Shown piece after piece: positions 40,782-50,435 of a stretch of DNA of 60,729 nucleotides (positions are counted from its first letter, which is position 1; every line of letters starts with the position of its first letter). The position numbers and the translations under genes are program-made. The notes under the pieces were generated by a model. That model was not told the origin of the DNA. It saw only the letters and a program-made list of their open reading frames with translations, and searched no databases. This stretch comes from Planctomycetaceae bacterium (GTDB lineage Bacteria; Planctomycetota; Phycisphaerae; SM23-33), in contig JAJFVE010000108.1 of assembly GCA_021371965.1 (NCBI GenBank), positions 1 through 60,729 of the forward strand, read 5' to 3'.

Positions 40782-40949
40782 TCACCATCTTCGCATCAGC
40801 ATCAGGATCAGCGGCGAGAGCATCGCCGCCAGCAGAACCGCCAGCAACCACAGCGCCAGCGGAAACAGCGGGCTGTGGAAGAACGGCCTGCGAAACAGCG
40901 GCCGATCCAGCAGGGACATTCGATTCGGGTTGTATCCGTGTCCGGCCAT
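40782..40949 (-). CDS. Small single-pass membrane protein (55 residues)
   Basis: The frame begins MAGHGYNPNRMSLLDRPLFR and has one hydrophobic helix (about residues 29-53, LFPLALWLLAVLLAAMLSPL) ending in a basic MRRW tail. AGGGGAG lies seven bases upstream of the ATG at 40949, better than most genes here. It is convergent with the GH51 gene (46 bases apart) and divergent from the HAD phosphatase. No family recognised; the ribosome binding site and clean topology are the evidence. Confidence 0.6.
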   Translation of the reverse strand: MAGHGYNPNRMSLLDRPLFRRPFFHSPLFPLALWLLAVLLAAMLSPLILMLMRRW

Positions 40950-41070
40950 AATTGTCTCCCCTGAGCGTCGACGGGCCTGCGGCGCCAGCGCACTATTGTA
41001 CGCTTTGGGCCAAGGGCATTTCCGCGAGTGTTCGCGTTTGCGGGCTGGCTCTGATATGCTGCGGCTCGTC

Positions 41071-41490
41071 ATGGCCAAAGCCGTCTCCTTCGATTTCGAC
41101 GGGACGTTGACGCAGATCGTCTGGAGCGAACCTCTGGGCGTGTGGATCAATTCGCGCCGGCCCAACGAGAAGATGGTCCGCCTGCTGCGGCGGCTGGCGG
41201 CGCGCGGGTATCAGGTGCACATCGTCACGCGGCGGCGGTCCGACAGCGAGGGCAAGACCTCGGCCACCGAGGAGTGCGGCGTGGGCGAGTTCCTGCGCGA
41301 GCACGGCCTGGGCCCGTGCGTGACGGCGATCCACTTCTGCGGCGACCACAGCCCCGAGGGCGACAAGACCACCGTCTTGAAGAAGATCGCCCCGCAGCGT
41401 CACTGGGACGACCTCGACCAGCACGTGCAGGAAGCCCGCCGAGCGGGGATCCGCGCCCGCAAGGTCCGCCGCCCGGCAGGATCGCAATAG
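41071..41490 (+). CDS. Small HAD-superfamily phosphatase-like protein
   Basis: A 139-residue protein. HAD motif I is FDFDGTLTQ (nucleophile Asp and the second Asp), motif II the Thr in HIVTRR, motif III the Lys in GDKTTVLKKI, and motif IV the acidic pair in HWDDLDQHV. Only a small cap could fit, so a phosphatase or nucleotidase acting on a large or accessible substrate is likely; the substrate is unknown. The ATG at 41071 is preferred; another in-frame ATG lies five codons upstream, and neither has a clear ribosome binding site. Confidence 0.8.
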   Translation: MAKAVSFDFDGTLTQIVWSEPLGVWINSRRPNEKMVRLLRRLAARGYQVHIVTRRRSDSEGKTSATEECGVGEFLREHGLGPCVTAIHFCGDHSPEGDKTTVLKKIAPQRHWDDLDQHVQEARRAGIRARKVRRPAGSQ

Positions 41491-41495
41491 GAGAA

Positions 41496-41588
41496 CCTTG
41501 CCACAAAGGTCACAAAGAACGTAGAGAAAGAATAAGTCTTAGGCGTCCTGTTCCTTGTCTCTGTGCCCTTTGTGATCTTTGTGGCAAG
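41496..41588. repeat. Inverted repeat TTGCCACAAAGGTCACAAAG
   Basis: The arm at 41496-41527 faces its inverted copy at 41558-41588 (CCTTTGTGATCTTTGTGGCA). It is the cleanest member of the CCACAGAGG/CCACAAAGG family in the window, located between the HAD gene and the Tat-exported metallophosphoesterase. Confidence 0.75.
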
Positions 41589-41662
41589 TCCCCGGAAATC
41601 CCTCGCCCGCGCGGGTTAAGATAGTAGCGTAACTGATTGCCCCGAAAAGGAAGGACGCTGCC

Positions 41663-42610
41663 ATGGCCCATATTTCGCGTCGAGACATGCTTAAAGGCGC
41701 TGCTATCGGCGCGGCGGCCGTCGTGGCTCCTTCATGGCTTTCCCGCCTGGCTAAGGGCGACGCGCCGGCGGCGACGCAACCGGCCAAGCCCGTCACCATC
41801 ACGCTCTTCAACACCGGCGACATGCACGACCACTGCGACTCGCTGCCGCGGATCGCGGGGTTCGTCAAGGCTGCCAAGGCCAAGGACCCCAACACGCTGC
41901 TGATCGACGCCGGCGACATCTGGAACGACGGCAACTCGCAATTGGCCGGCACCAGCGGCGAGGGGATCGTCAGCCTGATCGACAAGTCCGGCTACGACGC
42001 GTGCACCACCGGCAATCACGACTACACCTACGGCAAGAAGCGCGTGCTGGAGATGTCGGCCAAGTACGCCGGCTGGCCGCTCACGCTGGCCAATGTCAAC
42101 TGGACCGACCAGGACAAGCCGCTGACCAAGAACATCGCCCAGTACCGCATCTTCGAACTGCACGGCGTGAAGGTCTGCATCGCCGGCGGGGCGTGCCAGT
42201 ATGGCAACCATGTGCACGGCGAGGCCCTGCCGCTGATCCACGAACGCGAGGGCTATCTGCGCGTGCTACCCGATATCCGCAAGAAGGCCGACGTGTTCAT
42301 CTTCATCTCGCACCTGTGGGACGCCAGCGACCGGCGAATGATCGCCGCCTGGGGCGACAACGCCCCCGACCTGGTCATCGGCGGCCACACCCACGCCCGC
42401 AACAAGTGGGTGCAGGGGCGCACCACCGTCATCAAGGCCGGGTTCTGGGGCCAGTGCGTCGGCCGCAGCGTCATCACCTACGATCCCGCAGCCGCCAAGG
42501 TCACCGAGGTCAACTGCAGCATCATCGACATCGGCGCCGATTGGCCGGTCGACCCGGCCGTAAAGGACCTGCTGGATTCATACCTCAAGCCCGCGCAGAA
42601 GAAGACGTAA
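41663..42610 (+). CDS. Tat-exported metallophosphoesterase (5'-nucleotidase/UshA-like)
   Basis: A 315-residue protein. A twin-arginine signal (SRRDMLKGAAIGAAAV) is followed by a Pro/Ala linker. Metal-binding motifs of calcineurin-like phosphoesterases are in order: GDMHDH (first metals), DAGDIWNDG, TTGNHDYTYG (Asn-His-Asp), FISHLWD and GGHTHARNKW. The layout matches the catalytic domain of UshA-type nucleotidases. The C-terminal specificity domain of UshA is absent, so the substrate is open. AAGGAAGGA precedes the ATG. It should act in the periplasm. Confidence 0.9.
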   Translation: MAHISRRDMLKGAAIGAAAVVAPSWLSRLAKGDAPAATQPAKPVTITLFNTGDMHDHCDSLPRIAGFVKAAKAKDPNTLLIDAGDIWNDGNSQLAGTSGEGIVSLIDKSGYDACTTGNHDYTYGKKRVLEMSAKYAGWPLTLANVNWTDQDKPLTKNIAQYRIFELHGVKVCIAGGACQYGNHVHGEALPLIHEREGYLRVLPDIRKKADVFIFISHLWDASDRRMIAAWGDNAPDLVIGGHTHARNKWVQGRTTVIKAGFWGQCVGRSVITYDPAAAKVTEVNCSIIDIGADWPVDPAVKDLLDSYLKPAQKKT

Positions 42611-42742
42611 CCACCCGCGACTACCGCCCGTCGGAAGCGATTTAGCATCCCAAATGTCTGACTGGATGGTTTATAACAGGGGCAGGAATTTACTTCGCAG
42701 GAGGAGGTGGCGGGCTCCTTGGCGCGACTATTGAGACGGTGC

Positions 42743-45544
42743 ATGGATATTATCTCCAGAGATATGAGGTCGGGTCCTTTGGCGGCAAGGAGTTCCTTTC
42801 TGCCGGCGCTCTTGCTGCTGGTAACAGCTTGCGGGCAGGCGCGGGGCGGGGTAGTGGAGTACACCAATCGCAGCGAGTGGGAGGCGGCGGTCAAGCATGT
42901 CACGGCGATTCGATATGCCAACGAGAAGGTGGAAAAGAACGTCCCGCTCAACGCGGGGCTGATTACCGTCACGGCGACGGGGCCAGGCTGGGTCTCGATC
43001 GGTCCAGCCAAGGACGGCACGATGAGCCTGACGGGAAGCGGAACGACCGCGCCGTGGTTTCGCCACAGCGTCACGATCAACGGCGGCAAGGTCTGTGCCG
43101 TCGGCTGGGACTGGTCGCACTCGGGGAACCCGGGGATGTACAAGTCGGTGCTGACGCATGACGGCGGCACGATCGAAAATGTCTGGTCGAAGAATGACCC
43201 GGCCAAGAAGAGCGGGTTCCTGGGCTACATCGACACCAAGGGCAAATCGATAAGCGGTTTCTGGTTCGGCTCGACCGGCGGATGCAATTTCACCGGCGCC
43301 ACGGTCGAGAATATCTGCCTGAGCAATCTCCAGCCGCCGCCGGGGCTGGATTCGGTGCCGCCGGAATGGGCGGCTTTCAACATCGAGTTCAAAGCGACCT
43401 GGGATGAAACGCTAACGACCAACATGCAGCGGTGGCAAAAGGAACTCGCCGACAGCAGCACGCTGGCGCCGGCCCTCAAGAGCTACCTCGCCTCCAATAC
43501 CGACGCGATGCGGTTTATCCTGGGCCTGCGGAAGATCGCGCTGCTCAAGGCGATGGTCGAGCGGTTCCCCGACGACAAGCCCAAACACGCCGAGGCGTAC
43601 AAGACCATCGCGCGAACCAGCCGCGAGATCATCCTGCCCTGGTGGCCCGACCCCGAGACCAGCCCGCTGGGCGTGCTCAATCCGCCCGACCGCAACCCGG
43701 AAGTCACCCTCCGCTGGCAGGCCCTGACCGGGGTCGCCAAGTCCATCGAGCCCAGCGAAACGATCCACCCCGACGACGTGCAGGGTATCCTGAACCTGCT
43801 GGGCCACGCCGACGCCTACATCGAGATCAGCCCATCGCTGCATAGCTCGTACGCTTCTGCCATAAGCGGCGTTCTGGCTAAGTTATCCCCGCAGCAACTC
43901 GCCCGGCTGCGGACGGCCCAGGAAGAACATGCCGCGAGATTCACTACGGAATTTCGCCGCCTGGGAGACTTCGACGAGACGGTCAAACTCTCCCGCCGCG
44001 ATGCCTGGGCGCCCAGCGTCCACGCGCTTCTGCTGGAACTGGCCGAGCAGGCCCTGCAGCAGGGCCGCTGCCAGTGGGCGCTGGCTTCGATCAACGACGT
44101 TCTGAACCACTCCTGCGACGCCCAGACGCTCTTGCACGCCCGGGCCCTGCACTGGGCGGCGCTCGTCCAGCAAGGCAACAGCGACACGTTACTTGCGGCC
44201 TCGATGGCGGCAGTGCCGGATGATACACAACTACCCTGGCGCGGGGGCAAGGCTGCCGCTGGTGAAATCAAGAAGGCCCTGCTGTCGGCAGGGGCATCCG
44301 GCGCGGTCAAGCTCGCCGGCCTGGCGCGCCGGACGGTCCAGTTGCCCGCCGGCTGGCCGGGTGATGAACCAACACCTGACGGCCCGCGGCAGGACTTCGG
44401 CCTGCACTCGGCGCGGCCGATCAATCAGGTTCAGGCCACCGGCGATGGGCTATTCGTGCTCTCGGCCGCCCGCGTGGCGCGGTTCAACGCCGATGGCAGC
44501 GGCCCGGCGTGGACATGCGCCCCGTCCGAGCCCGCCGGCGCGCTGTGGAGCGCTGCCGCTGCAGCCACTTATATCAAGACCGTGCCTCAAGGGGCCAGGT
44601 TCGACCGCCGCCCGGTCGCCGCGCACTGCGGAAGATCGCCGGCGCTATCCGGGGACGGGCGCGTCGTCTACTGCCTCATGCCTGCCGCGGCGATAACGGC
44701 CTTCGATGCCGCTACGGGCAAGCCGCTCTGGTGCAGCGACGCCCGTGACGACTGGAGGGATTTCGTGCCGATGAGCCGCCCGGTGGCCGACGGCGCATGC
44801 GTGTACGTTCTGACGACGCCGACCGGCCTGGGCGTCGACGCCGGACAAGGCCCGGGCAAGGAAGCCGGCGCGGCGGTGCTATGGCGGCTGGTGTGCGCCG
44901 ACGGCCGCGACGGGCGAGTGCTCTGGAGGCGATCGCTGGGCTGGCAACCGTATACGCTGCGAGACGTGGCCCGCGGCGCCAGCGGGGTCGCCATCCGCAA
45001 CGGCGCCATTTTTTGCTCGACGAGCATGGGTATTGTCGCCCGCTGCGACGCGCGCGACGGCGCGGTCGACTGGGTGCGCGCGTACGGCAGCACGGTGGAC
45101 GTGGACCCGCAATCGGAAACCTTCGCCCGCGAGGGCTCGCCCCCGCTGGCGGTGGGCAACACGCTGCTGGTGGCCGCGCGCGACCACAGCGGCGTGATGG
45201 CGTATCGATGCGACAGCGGGCAATACCTCTGGGAGACCATCGGCGTGCCCTCCGACAGGCTGATCGGCGCAGTCGGCAACGTCTTGCTGACGATCAACCA
45301 ACGCCGTCTGTGCGCACTGGACATCGCCAGCGGGCGAACGCTGTGGTCGCGCGAGTTTCCCGAGGGAACCGGCTGCCAGGGCGCCATCGTGGGCGGCGAT
45401 CTCATCATCCCGTCGGCAGGCAAACTGCACCGCATCGCCGCGGCGACCGGGGCGACTATCGAGACAATTGATCTCGTCCAACTCAATCCTTCGCAGACCG
45501 TGCTGCTGGAAGATGGGACGGTTTTGCAGGTGAAGACCCCATAG
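42743..45544 (+). CDS. PQQ-type beta-propeller lipoprotein
   Basis: A 933-residue protein. The N-terminus has a lipoprotein-like signal (LLLLVTACGQA). Residues up to about 200 are beta-rich, followed by a helical region (about 210-500) and a C-terminal part made of outer-membrane-assembly or quinoprotein-like blades (AFDAATGKPLWCS, CADGRDGRVLWRRS, RCDARDGAVDWVRA, ALDIASGRTLWSRE). These blades often bind polymers or partner proteins rather than PQQ; no cofactor site is clear. The start is uncertain: a GTG at 42707 sits directly on AGGAGG, and a later ATG lies at 42764. Confidence 0.75.
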   Translation: MDIISRDMRSGPLAARSSFLPALLLLVTACGQARGGVVEYTNRSEWEAAVKHVTAIRYANEKVEKNVPLNAGLITVTATGPGWVSIGPAKDGTMSLTGSGTTAPWFRHSVTINGGKVCAVGWDWSHSGNPGMYKSVLTHDGGTIENVWSKNDPAKKSGFLGYIDTKGKSISGFWFGSTGGCNFTGATVENICLSNLQPPPGLDSVPPEWAAFNIEFKATWDETLTTNMQRWQKELADSSTLAPALKSYLASNTDAMRFILGLRKIALLKAMVERFPDDKPKHAEAYKTIARTSREIILPWWPDPETSPLGVLNPPDRNPEVTLRWQALTGVAKSIEPSETIHPDDVQGILNLLGHADAYIEISPSLHSSYASAISGVLAKLSPQQLARLRTAQEEHAARFTTEFRRLGDFDETVKLSRRDAWAPSVHALLLELAEQALQQGRCQWALASINDVLNHSCDAQTLLHARALHWAALVQQGNSDTLLAASMAAVPDDTQLPWRGGKAAAGEIKKALLSAGASGAVKLAGLARRTVQLPAGWPGDEPTPDGPRQDFGLHSARPINQVQATGDGLFVLSAARVARFNADGSGPAWTCAPSEPAGALWSAAAAATYIKTVPQGARFDRRPVAAHCGRSPALSGDGRVVYCLMPAAAITAFDAATGKPLWCSDARDDWRDFVPMSRPVADGACVYVLTTPTGLGVDAGQGPGKEAGAAVLWRLVCADGRDGRVLWRRSLGWQPYTLRDVARGASGVAIRNGAIFCSTSMGIVARCDARDGAVDWVRAYGSTVDVDPQSETFAREGSPPLAVGNTLLVAARDHSGVMAYRCDSGQYLWETIGVPSDRLIGAVGNVLLTINQRRLCALDIASGRTLWSREFPEGTGCQGAIVGGDLIIPSAGKLHRIAAATGATIETIDLVQLNPSQTVLLEDGTVLQVKTP

Positions 45545-45620
45545 CACGGGCGCTTTACCCTGGGCTTGTCGAGGGGGACGCCCATGCCCCGAAACGTGGA
45601 AAACAGTTGAAACTTGGACC

Positions 45621-46307
45621 ATGGCAGGCCACAATGTTTTTCGAATGGCGACCGAGGTAAAATCACGCAATCTGACGACCGACCGAGGCACGATCTCTCG
45701 TGGCCATCGCGAGGCATTGCTCGGTCAGCGCGGCTGCGTGGTCTGGCTAACCGGTCTGAGCGGCTCGGGCAAGAGCACCGTCGCCCGCGCGTTGGAAGAG
45801 GCGTTAACAACTGCCGGGCGGTTGGTCTACGTGCTTGATGGCGACAACCTCCGCCAAGGGCTCAACGCCGATCTGGGCTTTGCCCCGGAGGATCGTCACG
45901 AGAACGTCCGCCGCAGCGGGCACGTGGCCGCCCTGCTGGCCGACGCCGGCGTCATCACTATCACGGCCTTCATCTCCCCCTATCGCAAGGGCCGCCGCGA
46001 GGCGCGCCAGGCCGCCCCGCGCGGGCGCTTTATCGAGGTCTACGTCGAGGCCCCCATCGAACTGTGCCGACGCCGCGACCCCAAGGGGCTATACCGCAAG
46101 GCCAAACAGGGCAAGATCCCCGACATGACCGGCGTGGCGGCGGCCGCCCCTTACGAAGTGCCCGCCAAGCCCGAGGTCGTGCTGCACACCGCGAGGTACA
46201 CCGCCGCCCAATGCGCGCAGCGATTGCTGGCGTATCTGCGCCGCCGCAAGATGATCCCTGCCGGTCCCGCGCCGGCCAAGAAGCAAAGGTCCTCCCGTGC
46301 CGTATAA
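45621..46307 (+). CDS. cysC: Adenylyl-sulfate (APS) kinase
   Basis: A 228-residue protein that phosphorylates APS to PAPS. The P-loop [11 protein letters not shown], then [30 protein letters not shown] and [16 protein letters not shown] with the conserved Ser, and [19 protein letters not shown] are all typical. The start may be the ATG at 45621 or, closer to family length, the ATG at 45645; neither has a strong ribosome binding site. The 3' end overlaps cysD by 11 bases. A second APS kinase domain is fused to CysN further downstream. Confidence 0.94.
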   Translation: MAGHNVFRMATEVKSRNLTTDRGTISRGHREALLGQRGCVVWLTGLSGSGKSTVARALEEALTTAGRLVYVLDGDNLRQGLNADLGFAPEDRHENVRRSGHVAALLADAGVITITAFISPYRKGRREARQAAPRGRFIEVYVEAPIELCRRRDPKGLYRKAKQGKIPDMTGVAAAAPYEVPAKPEVVLHTARYTAAQCAQRLLAYLRRRKMIPAGPAPAKKQRSSRAV

Positions 46308-47202
46308 CCTGACACACCTGGCGCAACTGGAAGCCGAGAGCATCCACATTTTCCGCGAGGTCGTCGCCGAGTGCCGCAACCCCGTGATGCTCTACTCGGT
46401 CGGCAAGGATTCCTCCGTCCTCGTGCGCCTGGCGCAGAAGGCCTTCGCCCCCGGACCCATCCCCTTCCCGCTGCTGCACGTGGACACGACCTTCAAGTTC
46501 CGCCAGATGGTCGAGTTCCGCGACGCCTTCACCAAGGACATCGGCGCCAAGCTGCTGGTGCACATCAACACCAAGGCGCTGGAAGAGATCGGCCCGTTTG
46601 AAAAATGGACCTGCACGCTCTGCTCGAACCTGCTCAAGACCGCGGCGCTGATCGAGGCGCTGAAGAAGTATGATTTTGACGCGGCCTTCGGCGGGGCCCG
46701 GCGCGATGAGGAAAAATCGCGGGCCAAGGAGCGCATCTTCTCCTTCCGCGACGAGTTCATGCAGTGGGACCCCAAGAACCAGCGCCCCGAGCTGTGGAAC
46801 CTGTACAACACGCGCTGCGCCCGGGCGGAGTCGTTCCGCGTCTTCCCGCTGTCGAACTGGACGGAACTGGACATCTGGAACTACATCTTCGTCGAGAATA
46901 TTCCCATCGTGCCGCTGTACTTCGCCAAGCCGCGCCCCGTCATCCGCCGCAACGGCATGCTGCTGCTGGCCGGCGAGCTCAACAAGCCCCTGGCCAACGA
47001 GAAGATCGAGACCCTCAACGTGCGGTTCCGCACGCTGGGCTGCCAGCTTTGCACCGGCGCGGTCGCCAGCGACGCCGACACGCTGGAGAAGATCATCGAA
47101 GAGACGATGCTCGCGCGGACATCCGAGCGGCAAAACCGCGCTGTGGACCAGGAAAGCGGCAGCGCCTCGATGGAAGAGAAGAAACGCGAAGGGTACTTCT
47201 GA
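46297..47202 (+). CDS. cysD: Sulfate adenylyltransferase subunit 2
   Basis: A 301-residue PAPS-reductase-like ATP pyrophosphatase that forms APS from sulfate and ATP with CysN. The GTG start at 46297 overlaps the end of cysC. The PP-loop-type motif [16 protein letters not shown], the sulfate-region [18 protein letters not shown] and [15 protein letters not shown] match CysD. The C-terminal [11 protein letters not shown] is the usual CysD end. Translational coupling to cysC and 36-base spacing to cysNC indicate one operon. Confidence 0.97.
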   Translation: MPYNLTHLAQLEAESIHIFREVVAECRNPVMLYSVGKDSSVLVRLAQKAFAPGPIPFPLLHVDTTFKFRQMVEFRDAFTKDIGAKLLVHINTKALEEIGPFEKWTCTLCSNLLKTAALIEALKKYDFDAAFGGARRDEEKSRAKERIFSFRDEFMQWDPKNQRPELWNLYNTRCARAESFRVFPLSNWTELDIWNYIFVENIPIVPLYFAKPRPVIRRNGMLLLAGELNKPLANEKIETLNVRFRTLGCQLCTGAVASDADTLEKIIEETMLARTSERQNRAVDQESGSASMEEKKREGYF

Positions 47203-47238
47203 GACTTAAAAAGACGCTAAACCGCAAGCGGGTGTTCC

Positions 47239-49161
47239 ATGGACGTTAAGACATTACTACATCAGAACGAAACTAAAGACATGCTGCGGTTGGTTACCGC
47301 CGGAAGCGTCGACGATGGCAAGAGCACGCTCATCGGGCGGCTGCTGTACGAGTCCAAGGGTATCTTCGAGGACCAGCTTTCCGCCGTGCGCAGCGCGTCG
47401 GAGCTGGGCGGATCGGCCGGCGGCGAACTCGATCTGGCGCTGGTGACTGACGGGCTCAAGTCCGAGCGCGAGCAGGGCATCACCATCGACGTGGCGTACC
47501 GCTACTTCGCCACGCCGCGGCGCAAGTTCATCATCGCCGACACCCCCGGCCACGAGCAGTACACGCGCAACATGGCCACGGGCGCCTCGACGGCCAACCT
47601 GGTGATCATCCTCATCGACGCCGAGCACGGCGTGATGACGCAGTCGAAGCGCCACGCGTTCATCGCGGCGCTGCTGGGCATTCCGCACTTCGTGGTGGCG
47701 ATCAACAAGATGGACCTGGTGGGCTACTCGCAGGACGTCTACCGCAAGATCGTCACCGAGTTCACCGAGTTCGCCGCCAAGCTCGAGGTCAGCGATCTGA
47801 CGTTCATTCCCGTCAGCGCCCTCAAGGGCGACAACGTCGTCGAGCCCAGCACGAACATGCCCTGGTACAAGGGCTCGGCGCTGCTCAACCACCTCGAGAC
47901 GGTGCACATCGCCTCGGACCGGAATCTGATCGACCTGCGATTCCCCGTGCAGTACGCCCTGCGCCCCGACCGCACGTTCCGCGGGTTCCTGGGCACGGTG
48001 GCCTCGGGCACGGTCAAGCCTGGCGAGGAGATCATGATCCTGCCCTCGGGCGTCCGCACACGGGTCAAGTCCGTCTTCGGGCCCGGCGGCGTAGAGCTCA
48101 ACGAGGCGTTCCCGCCGCTGTCGGCCGGCCTGACGCTCGAGGACGAGGTCGACGTCGGGCGCGGCTCCATGATCGTGCACGTGCATAACGTCCCGCACGT
48201 CGACCGCACGCTCGACGCCATGGTCGTCTGGATGAGCGATCAGCCGATGACGCCGGGAAAGCCCTACACCATCAAGCACACCACGCGCCTCGTCGGCGGG
48301 ACGGTCAGCCAACTGCGGTACCGCGTGGACGTCAACACGCTCCACCGCAGCGACGCCGCCGAGCTGCGCCTCAACGAGATCGGCCGCTGCCTGATCACGC
48401 TGGCCCAGCCGGTGGCCTTCGACGCCTATAACCGCAACCGCGCCACGGGGGCGTTCATCATCATCGACCGCGTGACCAACAGCACCGTCGGAGCCGGCAT
48501 GATCCTGGACCGCCTGCCCAACGAACTGCTGGTCAGCGACGAGAAGAAGGTCACGGCCCCCGTGAGCACGCACGTGCACACGCAGGCGAGCCTCATCGCC
48601 CCGGCCGAGCGAGCCGAGCGGCTCAAGCATTCTCCGGCCACCATCTGGTTGACCGGCCTGACCGGCGCCGGCAAGACCACCACCGCTTACGCCCTGGAGC
48701 GCAAGCTCTTCGACGCCGGCGCCGCGTGCGTGGTGATCGACGGCGAGAACGCCCGCATGGGCTTCAGCAAGGATCTGGGCTTCTCGGCCGACGACCGCAA
48801 CGAGAACGTCCGCCGCAGTGCCGAGATCGCTCGCCTGCTCAACGACAGCGGCCTGGTCGTCATCGCCGCGTTCCTCTCGCCTTACGCTGCCATGCGAGAG
48901 ACCGCCCGCACGATCATCGGAGCGGATCGCTTCCTGGAGGTGTTCCTCTCAGCCCCCAAGGACATCTGCCGCCAGCGCAGCCCCGAGCACCTGTACGACC
49001 TGGCCGAGGCCGGCGAGGTCAAGCAGTTCTCCGGCGTCAGCGCCCCCTACGAGGCCCCCGAAGCCCCCGACCTGACCCTCCGCACCGACCAACTCGCCAC
49101 GCAGCAGTGCGTCGAGCAAATCGTCGCGATGCTCAAGGCCAAGGGTGTGCTGAAAAAGTAG
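47239..49161 (+). CDS. cysNC: Bifunctional sulfate adenylyltransferase GTPase/APS kinase (CysN-CysC)
   Basis: A 640-residue NodQ-like fusion. The GTPase part has G1 AGSVDDGKST (21-30), the switch region EREQGITIDVAYRYF, G3 DTPGHEQYTRNM and G4 NKMDLVGYS, followed by beta-barrel domains. From about residue 455 an APS kinase domain follows, with P-loop GLTGAGKTT (about 473), IDGENARMGFSKDLGF and ENVRRSAEIARLL. The IDGDN of most kinases is IDGEN here and GSGKST is GAGKTT, so the fused kinase is more divergent than the stand-alone CysC. It completes a pathway from sulfate to PAPS. No PAPS reductase is visible in the window. Confidence 0.95.
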   Translation: MDVKTLLHQNETKDMLRLVTAGSVDDGKSTLIGRLLYESKGIFEDQLSAVRSASELGGSAGGELDLALVTDGLKSEREQGITIDVAYRYFATPRRKFIIADTPGHEQYTRNMATGASTANLVIILIDAEHGVMTQSKRHAFIAALLGIPHFVVAINKMDLVGYSQDVYRKIVTEFTEFAAKLEVSDLTFIPVSALKGDNVVEPSTNMPWYKGSALLNHLETVHIASDRNLIDLRFPVQYALRPDRTFRGFLGTVASGTVKPGEEIMILPSGVRTRVKSVFGPGGVELNEAFPPLSAGLTLEDEVDVGRGSMIVHVHNVPHVDRTLDAMVVWMSDQPMTPGKPYTIKHTTRLVGGTVSQLRYRVDVNTLHRSDAAELRLNEIGRCLITLAQPVAFDAYNRNRATGAFIIIDRVTNSTVGAGMILDRLPNELLVSDEKKVTAPVSTHVHTQASLIAPAERAERLKHSPATIWLTGLTGAGKTTTAYALERKLFDAGAACVVIDGENARMGFSKDLGFSADDRNENVRRSAEIARLLNDSGLVVIAAFLSPYAAMRETARTIIGADRFLEVFLSAPKDICRQRSPEHLYDLAEAGEVKQFSGVSAPYEAPEAPDLTLRTDQLATQQCVEQIVAMLKAKGVLKK

Positions 49162-49167
49162 CGTTTG

Positions 49168-49254
49168 GGTGCCATGGCGGCCGTTGTTCAGCCGCCATGC
49201 TTGCAGCCAGTGCCCGGGGACATGGCGGGGTGAGAAACGCCCGCCATGGCACCC
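49168..49254. repeat. Degenerate GGGTGCCATGGCGG hairpins
   Basis: Two imperfect hairpins: GCCATGGCGG / CCGCCATG and CATGGCGGG / CGCCCGCCATGGCACC. They are relatives of the perfect hairpin at 6175. They lie between the convergent cysNC and RhuM-family genes. Confidence 0.65.
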
Positions 49255-49267
49255 CCCATGGGATTGC

Positions 49268-50356
49268 TCATTCGTCTCTATCCGCGTCCATTCGTGAGGG
49301 CAGTTTTTTCGCAGCGTCTTGAAGTGTCCGGATCGCCTCCTGCTCTCCCTGCGTCTCTTTGAACTGCCGACGCCGCTGGGCGAAGAGGTCGTACTGACCT
49401 TGAGCGTGGGCGTCGGCCTCGATCTTGCTGATGCTGCCGGGGTGGGTCAGGACGTTGCGGTCGTTGAATTGCAGGAACTCGTCCAGACGCTGCTGCCAGT
49501 CCTTCATGAAGACCTGCTTGCGCCGACGGGCCTGATCCTCGGCGAAATCCAGCCACATGACGACGATCCGGTTGAGTTCGTCGATCTCAGCAGCATTGAG
49601 GTAGTTCTTGGCAACGATGACATCGGCCTTGCGGACTTCGTCAGACTTCCACGTGGTCAGCCCCATGTTGGGCAGCGCGTGGTCGGCGCGGCTCTTGATC
49701 AACTCTGCGGCCGTCAACCCAGTGGCGGCAAAGTGCAGCTTGTTCTGGATGATCTGGAAGAACTCGACGGTCTGGTCTGACTTGGGATCATAGTCGGCCG
49801 CCATCGCAAAGATCTCTCTCACGCGCAGGTACATCCGCCGTTCGCTGGCGCGGATGTCGCGGATGCGCTCGAGCATCTCATCGAAGTAGTCCGGCACGCC
49901 TGGCCCAGGCGGATTCTTCAGCCGCTCGTCATCAAGCACGAACCCCTTGACCAGATACTCCCGCAACCGCTGCGTGGCCCACTGACGGAACTGCGTACCC
50001 CGCTGGCCTCTGACCCGATATCCAACGGCAATAATAGCATCAAGGCTGTAATGAAGAACGCTGTACCTCTTGCCGTCCGAACCAGTTGTAAAGTATTCCT
50101 TTACTACTCGATTCGCGTCCAACTCCCCCTCTTCATAAAGATTGCTTAGGTGTATACTTATGTTCTGCTTGGTCGTCTGATACAGTTCCGCCATCGTCGC
50201 CTGGCTCAGCCAGATCGTCTCATCCTGGAAGCGGCATTCGATCCTGGTGTTGCCGTCGGCGGTCTGGTAAAGGACGATCTCTCCCTTGCCGGATGGCACC
50301 ATCGCCTTGTCGTTATCCACAGGCCACCCCGATTCATTTGTGTTCTTGCCGTTCAT
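49268..50356 (-). CDS. RhuM-family protein
   Basis: A 362-residue protein matching the RhuM family, first noted in Salmonella pathogenicity island 3 and common near mobile or defence genes. Characteristic blocks: TIWLSQATMAELYQTTKQNI, VLHYSLDAIIAVGYRVRGQRG, FRQWATQRLREYLVKGF, and RRKQVFMKDWQQRLDEFLQF near the C-terminus. The molecular function is not established. The ATG at 50356 gives the expected N-terminus; a longer in-frame start would overlap the aldo/keto reductase gene. No partner toxin, antitoxin or restriction gene is visible beside it. Confidence 0.85.
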   Translation of the reverse strand: MNGKNTNESGWPVDNDKAMVPSGKGEIVLYQTADGNTRIECRFQDETIWLSQATMAELYQTTKQNISIHLSNLYEEGELDANRVVKEYFTTGSDGKRYSVLHYSLDAIIAVGYRVRGQRGTQFRQWATQRLREYLVKGFVLDDERLKNPPGPGVPDYFDEMLERIRDIRASERRMYLRVREIFAMAADYDPKSDQTVEFFQIIQNKLHFAATGLTAAELIKSRADHALPNMGLTTWKSDEVRKADVIVAKNYLNAAEIDELNRIVVMWLDFAEDQARRRKQVFMKDWQQRLDEFLQFNDRNVLTHPGSISKIEADAHAQGQYDLFAQRRRQFKETQGEQEAIRTLQDAAKKLPSRMDADRDE

Positions 50357-50435
50357 GGCATGCGTATTATTACCCCCACGTGAGAGCTCTGCAACCACGT
50401 GCTTGCCTTCCCGGCTCCCGATTCCCGGTTCCGGG

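Noticed and set aside
42707..42742. GTG start of the PQQ-propeller gene directly after AGGAGG
   Set aside because: The one-base spacing is too short for initiation and it extends the signal peptide with an atypical N-terminus; kept as an alternative only.
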